From Flavobacterium circumlabens (GTDB taxonomy: Bacteria; Bacteroidota; Bacteroidia; Flavobacteriales; Flavobacteriaceae), in NCBI RefSeq assembly GCF_004345565.1, contig NZ_SLWA01000005.1, forward strand, positions 62,001 to 126,000: a stretch of DNA of 64,000 bases. The letters are read 5' to 3'. The translations under genes were made by a program, and so were the position numbers. The notes under the pieces are model-generated. The model saw only the letters and a program-made list of their open reading frames with translations. It had not been told where the DNA came from and searched no databases. Shown here piece by piece: positions 1 to 8,800 of the stretch (position 1 is its first letter; every line of letters starts with the position of its first letter).

Positions 1-111
1 AAGATCGATTATGTCGGAATCAGAATTCCGAATAAATTTATTGTTGGTTACGGTTTAGACTATGATGGTTTAGGACGGAATTTGACGGAAGTATATAAAT
101 TAGCAGAATAA
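1..111 (+). CDS. hpt: Hypoxanthine phosphoribosyltransferase, C-terminal end (partial)
   Basis: An open frame runs in from the left edge and stops with TAA at 109-111, leaving the last 36 residues. The visible tail reads KIDYVGIRIPNKFIVGYGLD followed by YDGLGRNL and an acidic end. That pattern (IPNKFIVGYGLDY) is the C-terminal signature of hypoxanthine/guanine phosphoribosyltransferase, where the Asp and neighbouring hydrophobic residues contact the purine. The enzyme salvages hypoxanthine or guanine to IMP or GMP using PRPP. It lies 80 nt upstream of adk on the same strand, a nucleotide-metabolism pairing common in Bacteroidota as I recall. The N-terminal part, with the PRPP loop, lies outside the window. 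Confidence 0.85.
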   Translation, partial: KIDYVGIRIPNKFIVGYGLDYDGLGRNLTEVYKLAE

Positions 112-191
112 ATTTTTAAACAAACACACAACTATATATTCATTTTAAACTTCTTTGAAAATTAAGAAGTCAAGCAACACTCACACTTATT

Positions 192-764
192 ATGATTAAC
201 ATTGTTTTATTTGGAAAGCCGGGAGCAGGAAAAGGAACTCAGGCAGAATTTTTAAAAGAAAAATACAAATTAACACATCTTTCAACCGGTGATATTTTTC
301 GTTTTAATTTGAAAAACGATACAGATTTGGGTAAAAAAGCAAGAGTTTTTATGGATAATGGAGAGTTGGTACCTTGCGAAGTAACAACTGCAATGTTAAT
401 TGACGAAGTGAAAAAACACCCTGATACTGCAGGATTTTTATTCGACGGTTACCCAAGAACTTTAGATCAGGCCGAGGCTTTAGATAAATTTCTGCCAACA
501 ATTGGTTCAAGTGTTACAGCAACAATTGCCTTAGAAGCTGATGATGAAATTTTGGTTGCCCGTCTGTTAGAAAGAGGAAAAACAAGTGGAAGACCTGATG
601 ATCAGGACGAAGAGAAAATTCGTGTAAGATACCAGGAATACAATGAGAAAACAGCGCCATTAATTGGATATTATAAAGAACAAAATAAGTTTTATGCCGT
701 AAACGGTATTGGAACTATCGAAGAAATTACAGAGCGATTAACGTCAGTTATAGATAATTTGTAG
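192..764 (+). CDS. adk: Adenylate kinase
   Basis: A 190-residue adenylate kinase that interconverts ATP + AMP and 2 ADP in the cytoplasm. The P-loop GKPGAGKGTQ sits at residues 8-17, the AMP-binding STGD follows near residue 31, the DGYPRT motif is near residue 90, and RGKTSGRPDD marks the lid region. The lid is short, as in the compact (non-zinc) type, which matches the length. The ATG at 192 places the P-loop at the usual distance from the N-terminus. The gene follows hpt and probably shares its transcript. The roughly 200-nt region downstream holds a structured element rather than a gene. Confidence 0.96.
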   Translation: MINIVLFGKPGAGKGTQAEFLKEKYKLTHLSTGDIFRFNLKNDTDLGKKARVFMDNGELVPCEVTTAMLIDEVKKHPDTAGFLFDGYPRTLDQAEALDKFLPTIGSSVTATIALEADDEILVARLLERGKTSGRPDDQDEEKIRVRYQEYNEKTAPLIGYYKEQNKFYAVNGIGTIEEITERLTSVIDNL

Positions 765-843
765 AAGCTTTTTCCAGCTGTCGTTTCATCCCGGAAGTCG
801 GGATAAAAGAAAACTATTTTTCCATACCATAAAACAAGCTTCT
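764..843. repeat. Intergenic inverted-repeat element (CATCCCG family, copy 1)
   Basis: Directly after adk, outer arms AGAAGCTT (763-770) and AAGCTTCT (836-843) bracket a perfect 6-bp hairpin, ATCCCG-GAAGT-CGGGAT, at 788-804. The order GCTGTC (777-782), then CATCCCG, AAGTC, CGGG and an A-rich run, is shared with the intergenic stretch at 18908-18990. This suggests two degenerate copies of one dispersed element. There is no strong T-tract after the inner hairpin, so it is not an obvious terminator. Confidence 0.5.
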
Positions 844-971
844 TCGGATTACTGTTTTCTGGGAGGAAAAATTAGTTTTTTTAGTTCATGGCTCTTCAGG
901 ACACAAGGCTATAATACATTTAGGTTGCAAATTACATTTAACGAACTATTCAATAACGAATCAATTACAAA

Positions 972-2246
972 TTGGAAATACTAATAATATTTTTTCTAAT
1001 ACTATTAAACGGAGTTTTCTCCATGTCTGAAATTGCACTGATCTCAGCAAGGAAAAACAGACTGGAAACAGCCGCTAAAAAAGGAAATAAAAGTGCAAAA
1101 ATAGCGCTGGATTTAGCTAATTCCCCGAACAAGTTTTTATCGACTGTTCAAATCGGAATTACCTTAATCGGAATTTTGACGGGTATCTATTCAGGAGATA
1201 AAATCACAATTGATGTAGAGACATTTGTTAGAGGATTTGAAGTTTTAAAACCTTATGCGCACTCCGTTGCAGTTGGGATCGTCGTGGTAATTCTGACATT
1301 CTTTTCTTTGGTTTTGGGTGAATTATTGCCCAAACGAATCGGGTTAAATTATCCTGAGGCGATTGCGAAAATGGTAGCAATGCCCATGAAGATCGTTTCT
1401 ATTATTACAGCTCCCTTCATCTGGTTGCTTACATCATCGACAGATTTTTTACTGAATGTGATGAGAATAAAACCAACCGCAGACGGAAAAGTTACAGAAG
1501 AAGAAATTAAAGCGATTATAAAAGAAGGAACAGAAGGCGGAGAAGTTCAGGAAATTGAACAGGATATCGTGGAGCGTGTGTTTCATATTGGTGACCGGAA
1601 AGTAAATTCATTGATGACACACCGTAAATCGGTAGATATGCTGCCATTGAATGCTGATAAATCAAAAATAAAAGAATTGGTTTTACAGGATTTACACACC
1701 GTTTATCCGGTTTATAGTGATAATTATGACGATATCGTCGGAATTGTGACACTTAAAAATATATTTGCCAATATCGAAAGCGACCATTTTGACTTGTCGG
1801 CAATTATGATAGATGCCCCGTATTTAATGGAGCAGACCACCGCTTATAAAGCGTTGGAAAATTTCAAAAAAACTGGTATTCATTATGCTTTAGTTTCAGA
1901 TGAATATGGTGTTTTTCAGGGAATTATTACCTTAAATGATATATTGGAAGCCTTAGTAGGTGATGCTTCCGATTTTTATAAAGATGAATTTCAGCTTATC
2001 GAAAGAGAAGATGGTTCATGGCTGGTTGACGGACATTATTCATTACACGATTTCTTAACTTATTTTGAGTTGGATGAATTGACAAATGATTACGAGGTCA
2101 ATACGGTAAGCGGAATGATTATGACCGAGCTTTCTCATATTCCGAAAGAAGGGGAGAAATTAATCTGGCAAAAATTTGTGCTTGAAGTCCTGGATATGGA
2201 TGGCGTAAAGATTGATAAGGTGCTGGTGAAAGCACTAAAAGAGTAG
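972..2246 (+). CDS. CNNM/HlyC-CorC family membrane protein with CBS domains
   Basis: A 424-residue protein with the family layout. An N-terminal DUF21/CNNM transmembrane domain occupies about residues 1-165, with four hydrophobic segments beginning ILIIFFLILLNGVF and the SMSEIALISARK motif. Two CBS domains follow (about 205-330), then a C-terminal CorC/HlyC domain (about 345-424). Family members are called hemolysin-like or magnesium/cobalt efflux proteins; several CNNM proteins move Mg2+, but the substrate here cannot be read. The start is TTG at 972: the first in-frame ATG (1023) would remove the first membrane segment, and the family usually begins MEI. It is inserted between adk and obgE and has no clear promoter. 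Confidence 0.88.
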   Translation: MEILIIFFLILLNGVFSMSEIALISARKNRLETAAKKGNKSAKIALDLANSPNKFLSTVQIGITLIGILTGIYSGDKITIDVETFVRGFEVLKPYAHSVAVGIVVVILTFFSLVLGELLPKRIGLNYPEAIAKMVAMPMKIVSIITAPFIWLLTSSTDFLLNVMRIKPTADGKVTEEEIKAIIKEGTEGGEVQEIEQDIVERVFHIGDRKVNSLMTHRKSVDMLPLNADKSKIKELVLQDLHTVYPVYSDNYDDIVGIVTLKNIFANIESDHFDLSAIMIDAPYLMEQTTAYKALENFKKTGIHYALVSDEYGVFQGIITLNDILEALVGDASDFYKDEFQLIEREDGSWLVDGHYSLHDFLTYFELDELTNDYEVNTVSGMIMTELSHIPKEGEKLIWQKFVLEVLDMDGVKIDKVLVKALKE

Positions 2247-2271
2247 AGAGAATTTGTTTCAGGTTTATAAT

Positions 2272-2319
2272 GTTTCAGGTTTCAGGTTAAGTGCGTGGCG
2301 CCAACTTGAAACCTGAAAC
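2272..2319. repeat. Dispersed GTTTCAGGTTTC hairpin repeat, copy 1
   Basis: Two arms, 2272-2288 and 2303-2319, form a 17-bp stem with a single G-T wobble around a 14-nt loop containing GCGTGGCGCC. A further partial GTTTCAGGTTT unit lies at 2257-2267 and AAACTTTAAAC runs follow on the right. The arm sequence is nearly identical to the perfect 19-bp hairpin at 50222-50270. The element sits between the CBS gene and obgE; a GTG at 2291 falls in its loop, so it should not be read as the obgE start. Confidence 0.75.
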
Positions 2320-2353
2320 TTTAAACTTTAAACTATACATAAACAAAAAGAAA

Positions 2354-3355
2354 ATGACAGAAGGAAATTTTGTAGATTATGTTAAGATATACGTTTCTTC
2401 CGGAAAAGGAGGAAAGGGATCTACACATTTACATAGAGAGAAATTTATTGAAAAAGGAGGCCCGGACGGTGGTGATGGTGGTCGTGGAGGACACGTATAT
2501 TTAGTGGGGAATAAAGGACTATGGACATTGTTCCACTTAAAGTTTGCGCGTCATATTAAAGCAGGTCACGGTGGAGATGGCGGAGGAGACCGTAGCACAG
2601 GAGCTGACGGAGATGATAAATTTATCGAAGTGCCTTTGGGAACTGTTGTAAAAGACAAGGAAACCGGAGAAACTTTATTCGAAATTACCGAAGACGGCGA
2701 AAAAAGAATCCTGTCTAAAGGAGGAAAAGGAGGGTTAGGAAACTGGCACTTTAGAAGTTCTACGAATCAGACACCAAGATATGCACAACCAGGTTTACCC
2801 GGAGCAGAAATGGATGTTATCCTGGAACTTAAAGTTTTGGCAGATGTAGGTTTAGTAGGTTTTCCTAATGCAGGGAAATCAACTTTGTTGTCTGTTCTGA
2901 CTTCTGCAAAACCAAAAATTGCCGATTATCCGTTTACGACCTTAAAACCAAACTTAGGGATTGTTGCTTACAGAGATTTTCAATCGTTTGTAATTGCAGA
3001 TATTCCGGGAATTATAGAAGGTGCGGCTGAAGGAAAAGGTCTTGGACATTATTTCTTACGTCACATTGAGCGTAATTCGACTTTATTATTCTTAGTACCT
3101 GTTGATACTCCCGATATTAAAGGAGAATATGATATTTTGGTAAACGAATTGACAAAATACAATCCTGAAATGTTGGATAAAGAACGTCTTTTGGTTATTT
3201 CAAAATGTGATATGCTGGACGATGAGCTGAAAGCAGAACTGAAAGTAGAATTAGACATAGCCTTTAAAGATACTCCGTATATGTTTATTTCATCTGTGGC
3301 CCAACAAGGTTTGACAGATCTAAAAGACAAGCTTTGGAAAATGCTGAACGACTAA
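2354..3355 (+). CDS. obgE: GTPase Obg/CgtA
   Basis: A 333-residue Obg GTPase, a cytoplasmic protein acting in late 50S ribosome assembly and the stringent response. The N-terminal Obg domain (about residues 1-158) shows the glycine-rich repeats [14 protein letters not shown] and GGKGGLGN. The G domain has G1 GFPNAGKST near residue 168, G3 DIPG near 213 and G4 in the form SKCD in place of the usual NKxD. A GTG at 2291 could extend the frame by 21 residues, but that stretch lies in the repeat hairpin. The ATG at 2354 gives the family N-terminus [11 protein letters not shown] terminator-like hairpin follows the stop. Confidence 0.95.
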   Translation: MTEGNFVDYVKIYVSSGKGGKGSTHLHREKFIEKGGPDGGDGGRGGHVYLVGNKGLWTLFHLKFARHIKAGHGGDGGGDRSTGADGDDKFIEVPLGTVVKDKETGETLFEITEDGEKRILSKGGKGGLGNWHFRSSTNQTPRYAQPGLPGAEMDVILELKVLADVGLVGFPNAGKSTLLSVLTSAKPKIADYPFTTLKPNLGIVAYRDFQSFVIADIPGIIEGAAEGKGLGHYFLRHIERNSTLLFLVPVDTPDIKGEYDILVNELTKYNPEMLDKERLLVISKCDMLDDELKAELKVELDIAFKDTPYMFISSVAQQGLTDLKDKLWKMLND

Positions 3356-3372
3356 AATCAATATAATTTTTT

Positions 3373-3407
3373 AAAAAAGGTGTCCTGTTAACGGGGCACT
3401 TTTTTTG
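3373..3407 (+). terminator. Rho-independent terminator after obgE
   Basis: The stem GTGTCCTG (3380-3387) pairs with CGGGGCAC (3392-3399) through two G-T wobbles around a TTAA loop. An A-run flanks it on the left and seven Ts follow on the right. It lies 25 nt after the obgE stop. Confidence 0.75.
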
Positions 3408-3530
3408 TTTCCGGGAATATTATATTCGTAAAAAACTACTAATTAAAAGGGAAGATCTGTAATTTTAAGAACTTACAGGATTACACAATTGCGAAAATGA
3501 GTTATATTCGCATTACTTAAACAAAATAAC

Positions 3531-5675
3531 ATGAAAAAAATAATTTTATTCTTAACCATGTGCCTGATGGCTTTTCCTGTAAGAGCTGATGAAGGAATGT
3601 GGTTTCTGATGTTTATCGAAAGACTGAACCATAGGGATATGGAAAAAATGGGCTTGCAATTAACAGCCGAAGAGATTTACAGCATTAATCATCACAGTCT
3701 TAAAGATGCTGTTGTACAATTTAACGGAGGCTGTACAGCGGAGATTGTTTCTAAAGACGGTTTGGTTTTAACCAATCACCATTGTGGTTACAACGCTATT
3801 GCAGAACTTTCAACAGCGGAACAAAACTACCTGAAAGATGGTTTTTGGGCAAAAGAAAGAAGCGCAGAGATGAAGCCAAAATCTTTGTACGTTCGTTTCT
3901 TTGTACGTATGGACGATGTTTCGAAAAGAATTTTGTCTAAAGTAAATGATACAATGACCGAAACAGAGAGAAACAAAATCATTCAGCAGGAAATCGCTTT
4001 GATTGAAAAGGAAAACAACGAAGGTGGAAAATATACAGTTTCAGTTCGTCCTTTCTTCCAGGGAAATGAATATTATTATTTCGTTTATCAGGATTATACA
4101 GATGTACGTTTAGTAGGTACACCTCCGGAAAGTGTTGGTAAATTTGGTGGTGATACAGACAACTGGGAATGGCCGCGTCAAACTGGAGATTTCTCTATGT
4201 TCAGAGTGTATGCGGATAAAGCCGGTAATCCTGCCACTTATTCTAAAGAAAATGTGCCTTTACAGCCGAAACATTACTTGCCGATAAGTATTAAAGGAGT
4301 TAAAGAAAATGACTTCGCGATGATTTTAGGGTATCCGGGAAGAACAAACCGATGGATGCCAGCGGGCGGAATTGATCAAAATGTAAAGTTTGCTTATCCT
4401 GCATGGGTTGAAGGTGCTAAAACCGGAATGGACCAAATGAAAAAGTATATGGATAAAGATGCCACTGTTCGTTTACAGTATGCCTCAAAATATGCTTCAA
4501 CAGCGAATTACTGGAAAAACCGTCAGGGAATGATTGATGCTCTGACGAAAGCCGGAACAGCCGCTACCAAAGCGGAACAGGAAGATAAATTCTATGAGTG
4601 GGCCACTAAGCCGGCTAATAAGGATAAATATGAAAATGTAATTCCGACCATTAATGAGTATTACAGATCAACAAATGTAAAAGCGACTCACGATAATTAC
4701 TTAATGCAGCTTTTGCGTACTTCAGCGTATGCAAGCGGAACGGCAAATTTAGGAAATGCCCTGATTGCTTATTATAATGAAAATGATGCTAAAAAGGCCG
4801 AAATGCTGCCTAAGATTACAACAATGATCGATAATATGTATGGTGAATTTTATGCACCACTTGAAAAAGACATATTAACAGCACAATTAAATTTATACGC
4901 TGCTAAAGGAGCTGAATATGGTTTAGCTACGCAAATAGCTAAAATGAAATCTCTTAATAATGGTGATTTTACGGCAGACGTTGCAAAAGCAACTGAAACA
5001 AGTTATTTTACTTCTAAAGAAAAAGTATTGGCATTTATGGCCGATCCGAAACCATTGGCCATTGTACACGATCCTTTGTATATCATCTCTAATGATTTGT
5101 TGACAAAGTACCGTTTTAAATCTGATGATCAAATGAAATCTGATGACGGTTTTGCAATCGCTTACCGTAAATTAGTGGAGGGTTTAAGAGAATCAAAACT
5201 GAATGCAATTCAGTATCCGGATGCCAATTCAACTTTGAGACTAACGTACGGAAAAGTTCGTGCTTTGCCGGAAGACAAACGCAACGATGCAAAAATCAAT
5301 AATTATACGACCATGGAAAGTATGGTGAAAAAGTATAAAGCAGGAGATCAGGAATTTGATTTGCCGGCAAGATTGTTGGAATTAAACAAAGCAAAAGACT
5401 TTGGTCAGTATGCGGATAAAGCCGGATACATGCCTGTAAATTTTCTTACTGATAATGATATCACCGGAGGAAACTCAGGTTCACCGGTTCTTAACGGAAA
5501 AGGGGAATTAATTGGAATTGCATTTGATGGAAATATTGAAGCTATGGCAGGTGATGTTATTTTTGATCCTAAATTGCAAAGAACAATTAACGTAGACATT
5601 CGTTATGTACTTTGGATTATTGACAAATACGCAGGAGCCAAAAATATTATTGACGAAATGACGATTATTAAATAA
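3531..5675 (+). CDS. S46 family dipeptidyl-peptidase (DPP7-like)
   Basis: A 714-residue secreted serine peptidase of the S46 family, which in Bacteroidota removes N-terminal dipeptides from oligopeptides in the periplasm. A signal peptide (KKIILFLTMCLMAFPVRA) covers about residues 1-19. The trypsin-like halves are split by a long helical insert: TNHHCGYNAI near residue 84 carries the catalytic His, an Asp is expected around 220 (GGDTDNWEWPRQ region), and GGNSGSPV carries Ser649. Eighteen residues after the Ser is Gly (FDGN), the position that as I recall is Gly in DPP7 (broad, hydrophobic P1) and Arg in DPP11 (acidic P1), so DPP7-like specificity is inferred. It is flanked by terminators and probably monocistronic. 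Confidence 0.93.
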   Translation: MKKIILFLTMCLMAFPVRADEGMWFLMFIERLNHRDMEKMGLQLTAEEIYSINHHSLKDAVVQFNGGCTAEIVSKDGLVLTNHHCGYNAIAELSTAEQNYLKDGFWAKERSAEMKPKSLYVRFFVRMDDVSKRILSKVNDTMTETERNKIIQQEIALIEKENNEGGKYTVSVRPFFQGNEYYYFVYQDYTDVRLVGTPPESVGKFGGDTDNWEWPRQTGDFSMFRVYADKAGNPATYSKENVPLQPKHYLPISIKGVKENDFAMILGYPGRTNRWMPAGGIDQNVKFAYPAWVEGAKTGMDQMKKYMDKDATVRLQYASKYASTANYWKNRQGMIDALTKAGTAATKAEQEDKFYEWATKPANKDKYENVIPTINEYYRSTNVKATHDNYLMQLLRTSAYASGTANLGNALIAYYNENDAKKAEMLPKITTMIDNMYGEFYAPLEKDILTAQLNLYAAKGAEYGLATQIAKMKSLNNGDFTADVAKATETSYFTSKEKVLAFMADPKPLAIVHDPLYIISNDLLTKYRFKSDDQMKSDDGFAIAYRKLVEGLRESKLNAIQYPDANSTLRLTYGKVRALPEDKRNDAKINNYTTMESMVKKYKAGDQEFDLPARLLELNKAKDFGQYADKAGYMPVNFLTDNDITGGNSGSPVLNGKGELIGIAFDGNIEAMAGDVIFDPKLQRTINVDIRYVLWIIDKYAGAKNIIDEMTIIK

Positions 5676-5697
5676 TCGGATTGATTTCTTAAAAATT

Positions 5698-5734
5698 AAA
5701 CCCGACAGGTTTTTAAAACCTGTCGGGTTTTTTG
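5698..5734. terminator. Strong terminator between convergent genes
   Basis: A perfect stem, CCCGACAGGTTTT (5701-5713) against AAAACCTGTCGGG (5715-5727), is followed by a T-run on the plus strand and preceded by AAA. It ends the S46 peptidase transcript and may also serve the minus-strand macroglobulin gene that converges on it. Confidence 0.9.
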
Positions 5735-5744
5735 TGTTTAAAAT

Positions 5745-5770
5745 GGGCTTCGACTTCGCTCAGCCGGACA
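5745..5770. repeat. GC-rich intergenic motif (GGCTTCGACTTCGCTCAGCC)
   Basis: A 26-nt GC-rich island sits in very AT-rich intergenic DNA, with GGCT and AGCC ends that can pair. I recall this phrase recurring between genes in other Bacteroidota genomes, but it occurs once here and I could not check. It is followed by a TTTGGAATTT-rich tract (5787-5822). Confidence 0.4.
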
Positions 5771-5786
5771 TAATAATCTACAATGC

Positions 5787-5822
5787 TTATTTTGGAATTT
5801 GGAATTTATTTTTTGGAATTTT
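5787..5822. repeat. TTGGAATTT-rich intergenic tract
   Basis: Three copies of TTTGGAATTT-like 10-mers lie within 36 nt, immediately before the minus-strand gene end. Similar tracts occur at 13190-13216 and 14640-14693. Confidence 0.5.
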
Positions 5823-5833
5823 AATCAGTGCTG

Positions 5834-8800
5834 TTAATTCACTTTTACCCGAATTCCCTTCGTATGACTTGCAAATTCAGGAGCATACATACTTTCGATA
5901 GTGGTAATTCCATTAGAAAACTCACCGCTGTTATTGACACTTATGTCATATTCTATGACATAAGTTCCTTTGTTTATTTTGTCAAAGAACATATGTGTTG
6001 CAGCATCTTTAGTGCTCAGATAATATCCTAGCCTATCTTTGTATTGGTATTCCGATAGTACATTTACAGGTTCAAAACAAGAAGCTCTCATATCTTTTAG
6101 GTGTACAAATTCCATATCTTCTTTTGAAGTAATTATCAATCTTACAGTAACTAAATCTCCGGTTTTTAACGGGTTTTTGCTTGTGATTTTTTGTAATTGA
6201 TCGCCTTTAAGGGAATTTTTCTTTAGATATAATTCTTTCGAAACAGATAATACAGCTCCGGAATTGTTTCTAATTTTATCCAAATCTTCAAAATACTGCC
6301 AGTAAACACCGCCAAAACCCGGAACTTTAGATTTGTTTTCAATTTTAATAGAAGCCATTTCTTTTTTGACTTCCTCTTTTTTCCAATTGAGTTTGATGTA
6401 ACCCGTTTCAGCTTCTTTTTCGTTTTCTGCTAATTTTTTGGTTAGGATTTTTTCGTCTCCAATTTTAATAACCGTATTGTCTTTTACAGAAAGCCAGTCC
6501 GTTCCCTGCATCAGTAAAGCATAAATCGCTTCGGTAGTTGCTTTTGTGGTTGGCCAGTTTTTGGTCTGTTTGTTTTTTAGTAACCAGACTTTCATTGCAT
6601 CAACAGATTTGGTGTCGTTATTTACTTCGGCGAAAGCTTCAATCAATAAGGCCTGAGTTTCTATGGGTGCCTGATACCAATACCAGCCCGATTTATTGGC
6701 AATCCAGTACATTCCCCAGTCTTCATTGTTAGATGCTGTTTCTTTTAGGCTTTCAATGATTTTTTTAGCAGATTCACTTTCTCCAAAACGATTTAAAGTT
6801 AAAGCAGCTAATCCCTTTTCGTATAGCGAATAGTTTAACCAGTCTTTTTTAGCCGTATCAAGATAGATTTTAGTTGCTTTTTTTAAAGTATCGGAAAGTG
6901 GATATTTATCCAAATAAAAACTTCTGGTATATAAGTAATGCAAATCAGAATAAGGATTAATCAAAATCAGTTTGCTTGTTCCTTTTACGTTTTTAGTGTG
7001 GACTTTATAATAATCTAAAAATTTATTGTCGAGGAACGAAATTCCTGTTTTTGCAATTTCATCAATTTTAGAAAGATTATCAGCAGTTTTATCCAGCTTA
7101 GATAAATGCCCTAATCCGGCTAAAATATGTCTTGTAATATATTCATTTTCATCATTCCCGTCAAACCACGAAAAGCCTCCGGACGCTTTCTGTTTTTGTT
7201 TTAGTTTTTGAAAGGTAGTTTCCTGTGAAGTTTTCATTTTCTCCAAATCGAATAAAAGTGCTACTTTTTTCTTCTTTTCGTCTTCACTTTGGGCGTCATT
7301 CAGCCACGGTGTTTCAGCAAGAATGATTGATTTTAGTTCTTCATTTTCTTCTAGCTTCGAAGTCAGTTTTCCTTCTTTCCTCCAATTTTCAAAAACAGTT
7401 GCGATTTTAGGATTACTCGAAATAATCTCCGACGCCAGGGCATTTGCATAGAATCTGGCAAAAGTCTGCTCGGCACATTCGTGCTCGTACTCCATTAGAT
7501 AAGGCAAAGACTGAATCGCAATCCACGAAGGGTTTGAAGTGTATTCTAATGTAAACTGTTGATTTTTTAAGGTTGTTGAATTGTTGTTTTTAAGATTCTC
7601 AAAAGTGTATTCTTTTTTAGAATTTTCACGAACCCAAATCGGAATACTTTCGGTAACCAGCATATTATTGGTCAAAACCGGAAGAATGTTCTCTTCTCCG
7701 TCAGAGAAATTACCTGATTTTGCCAAAATTTTATATTGGACACCTTGTAAGCCATCTGGAATTGAAATTGTCCAGCTTGCCGTTGTATTTCCGAAAGCGG
7801 CAACGGTAAAGGTTTTAACGTTTTTTACATTGAGCATTTTCTCGTCAATGGGCTGCATGGTTATGGCATCAAAAAACTGTAAAATGGCAATTCCGGTTTT
7901 GGCTTTATCTGTAATATTCGAGATTTTAGCAGAAATTACAATCGTATCTTTCTCTCTAAAGAAACGCGGGAAATTTGGCAAAACCATCAATTCTTTCTGG
8001 GTAACCACACTTTTTTCCAAATAACCTGAAACGGCATCTTTGTTATGCGCTAATAATCTAAGTTTCCAGGCTGTTAAAGCTTCGGGTGAAGTGAAATTAA
8101 AACTAACATTTCCTTTATGGTCTGTTTTTAAATTCGGTAAAAAGAAAGCGGTTTCAGATAGATTTTTTCGGGCTTTTACCTGAGTCAGGTCTTCCATGGC
8201 TTTTTTGGTCGTAATAATTATGACTCCGTTGGCACCTTTGCTTCCGTAAAGGGCTGTCGCTTTATCACCTTTCAGAACGTCCATCGAAATGATATCTGCA
8301 GGATTTATACTTTTTATATCAGAAACCACTTCTCCATCTAAGATAAGCAAAGGATCTTGTCCGCTTAAACTGGCAGCTCCTCTTATTTTGATTCCCGTGA
8401 CACTTCCTGCTAAAACCGTTTCTATTTTTGCCGCGTTGTAAACATTATTGTCTTCCTCAGCCATAGCTTCTGAAGAGACTCTCGTGACAGCAGATGTAAG
8501 GGAGGCTTTCTTTTTTTGCATCCCGTAAGCAGTAACAACCACTTCTTCTAAGCCATTTGAATCTTCGGTCAAGACAATGTCGAGGATCTTTTTGTTTTCT
8601 GCTTTATACGACTGGCTCTTGAAGCCAACGTAGCTAAATACAATTTCTTCTGTTCCTGTTGCTTCGATTTCATAATATCCGTCAAAATCACTGAGGGCTG
8701 TTCGCTTTGTTCCATTAATGAGAATAGAAACGCCCGGTAAGGGTAGTCCTGAAATATCAGTTATTATTCCTGAAATTATTTTTGCGTTAATTGGTTTTTT

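Noticed and set aside
7581..8024. 147-codon plus-strand open frame within the macroglobulin gene
   Set aside because: Antisense to conserved A2M sequence, with no recognisable motif or promoter.
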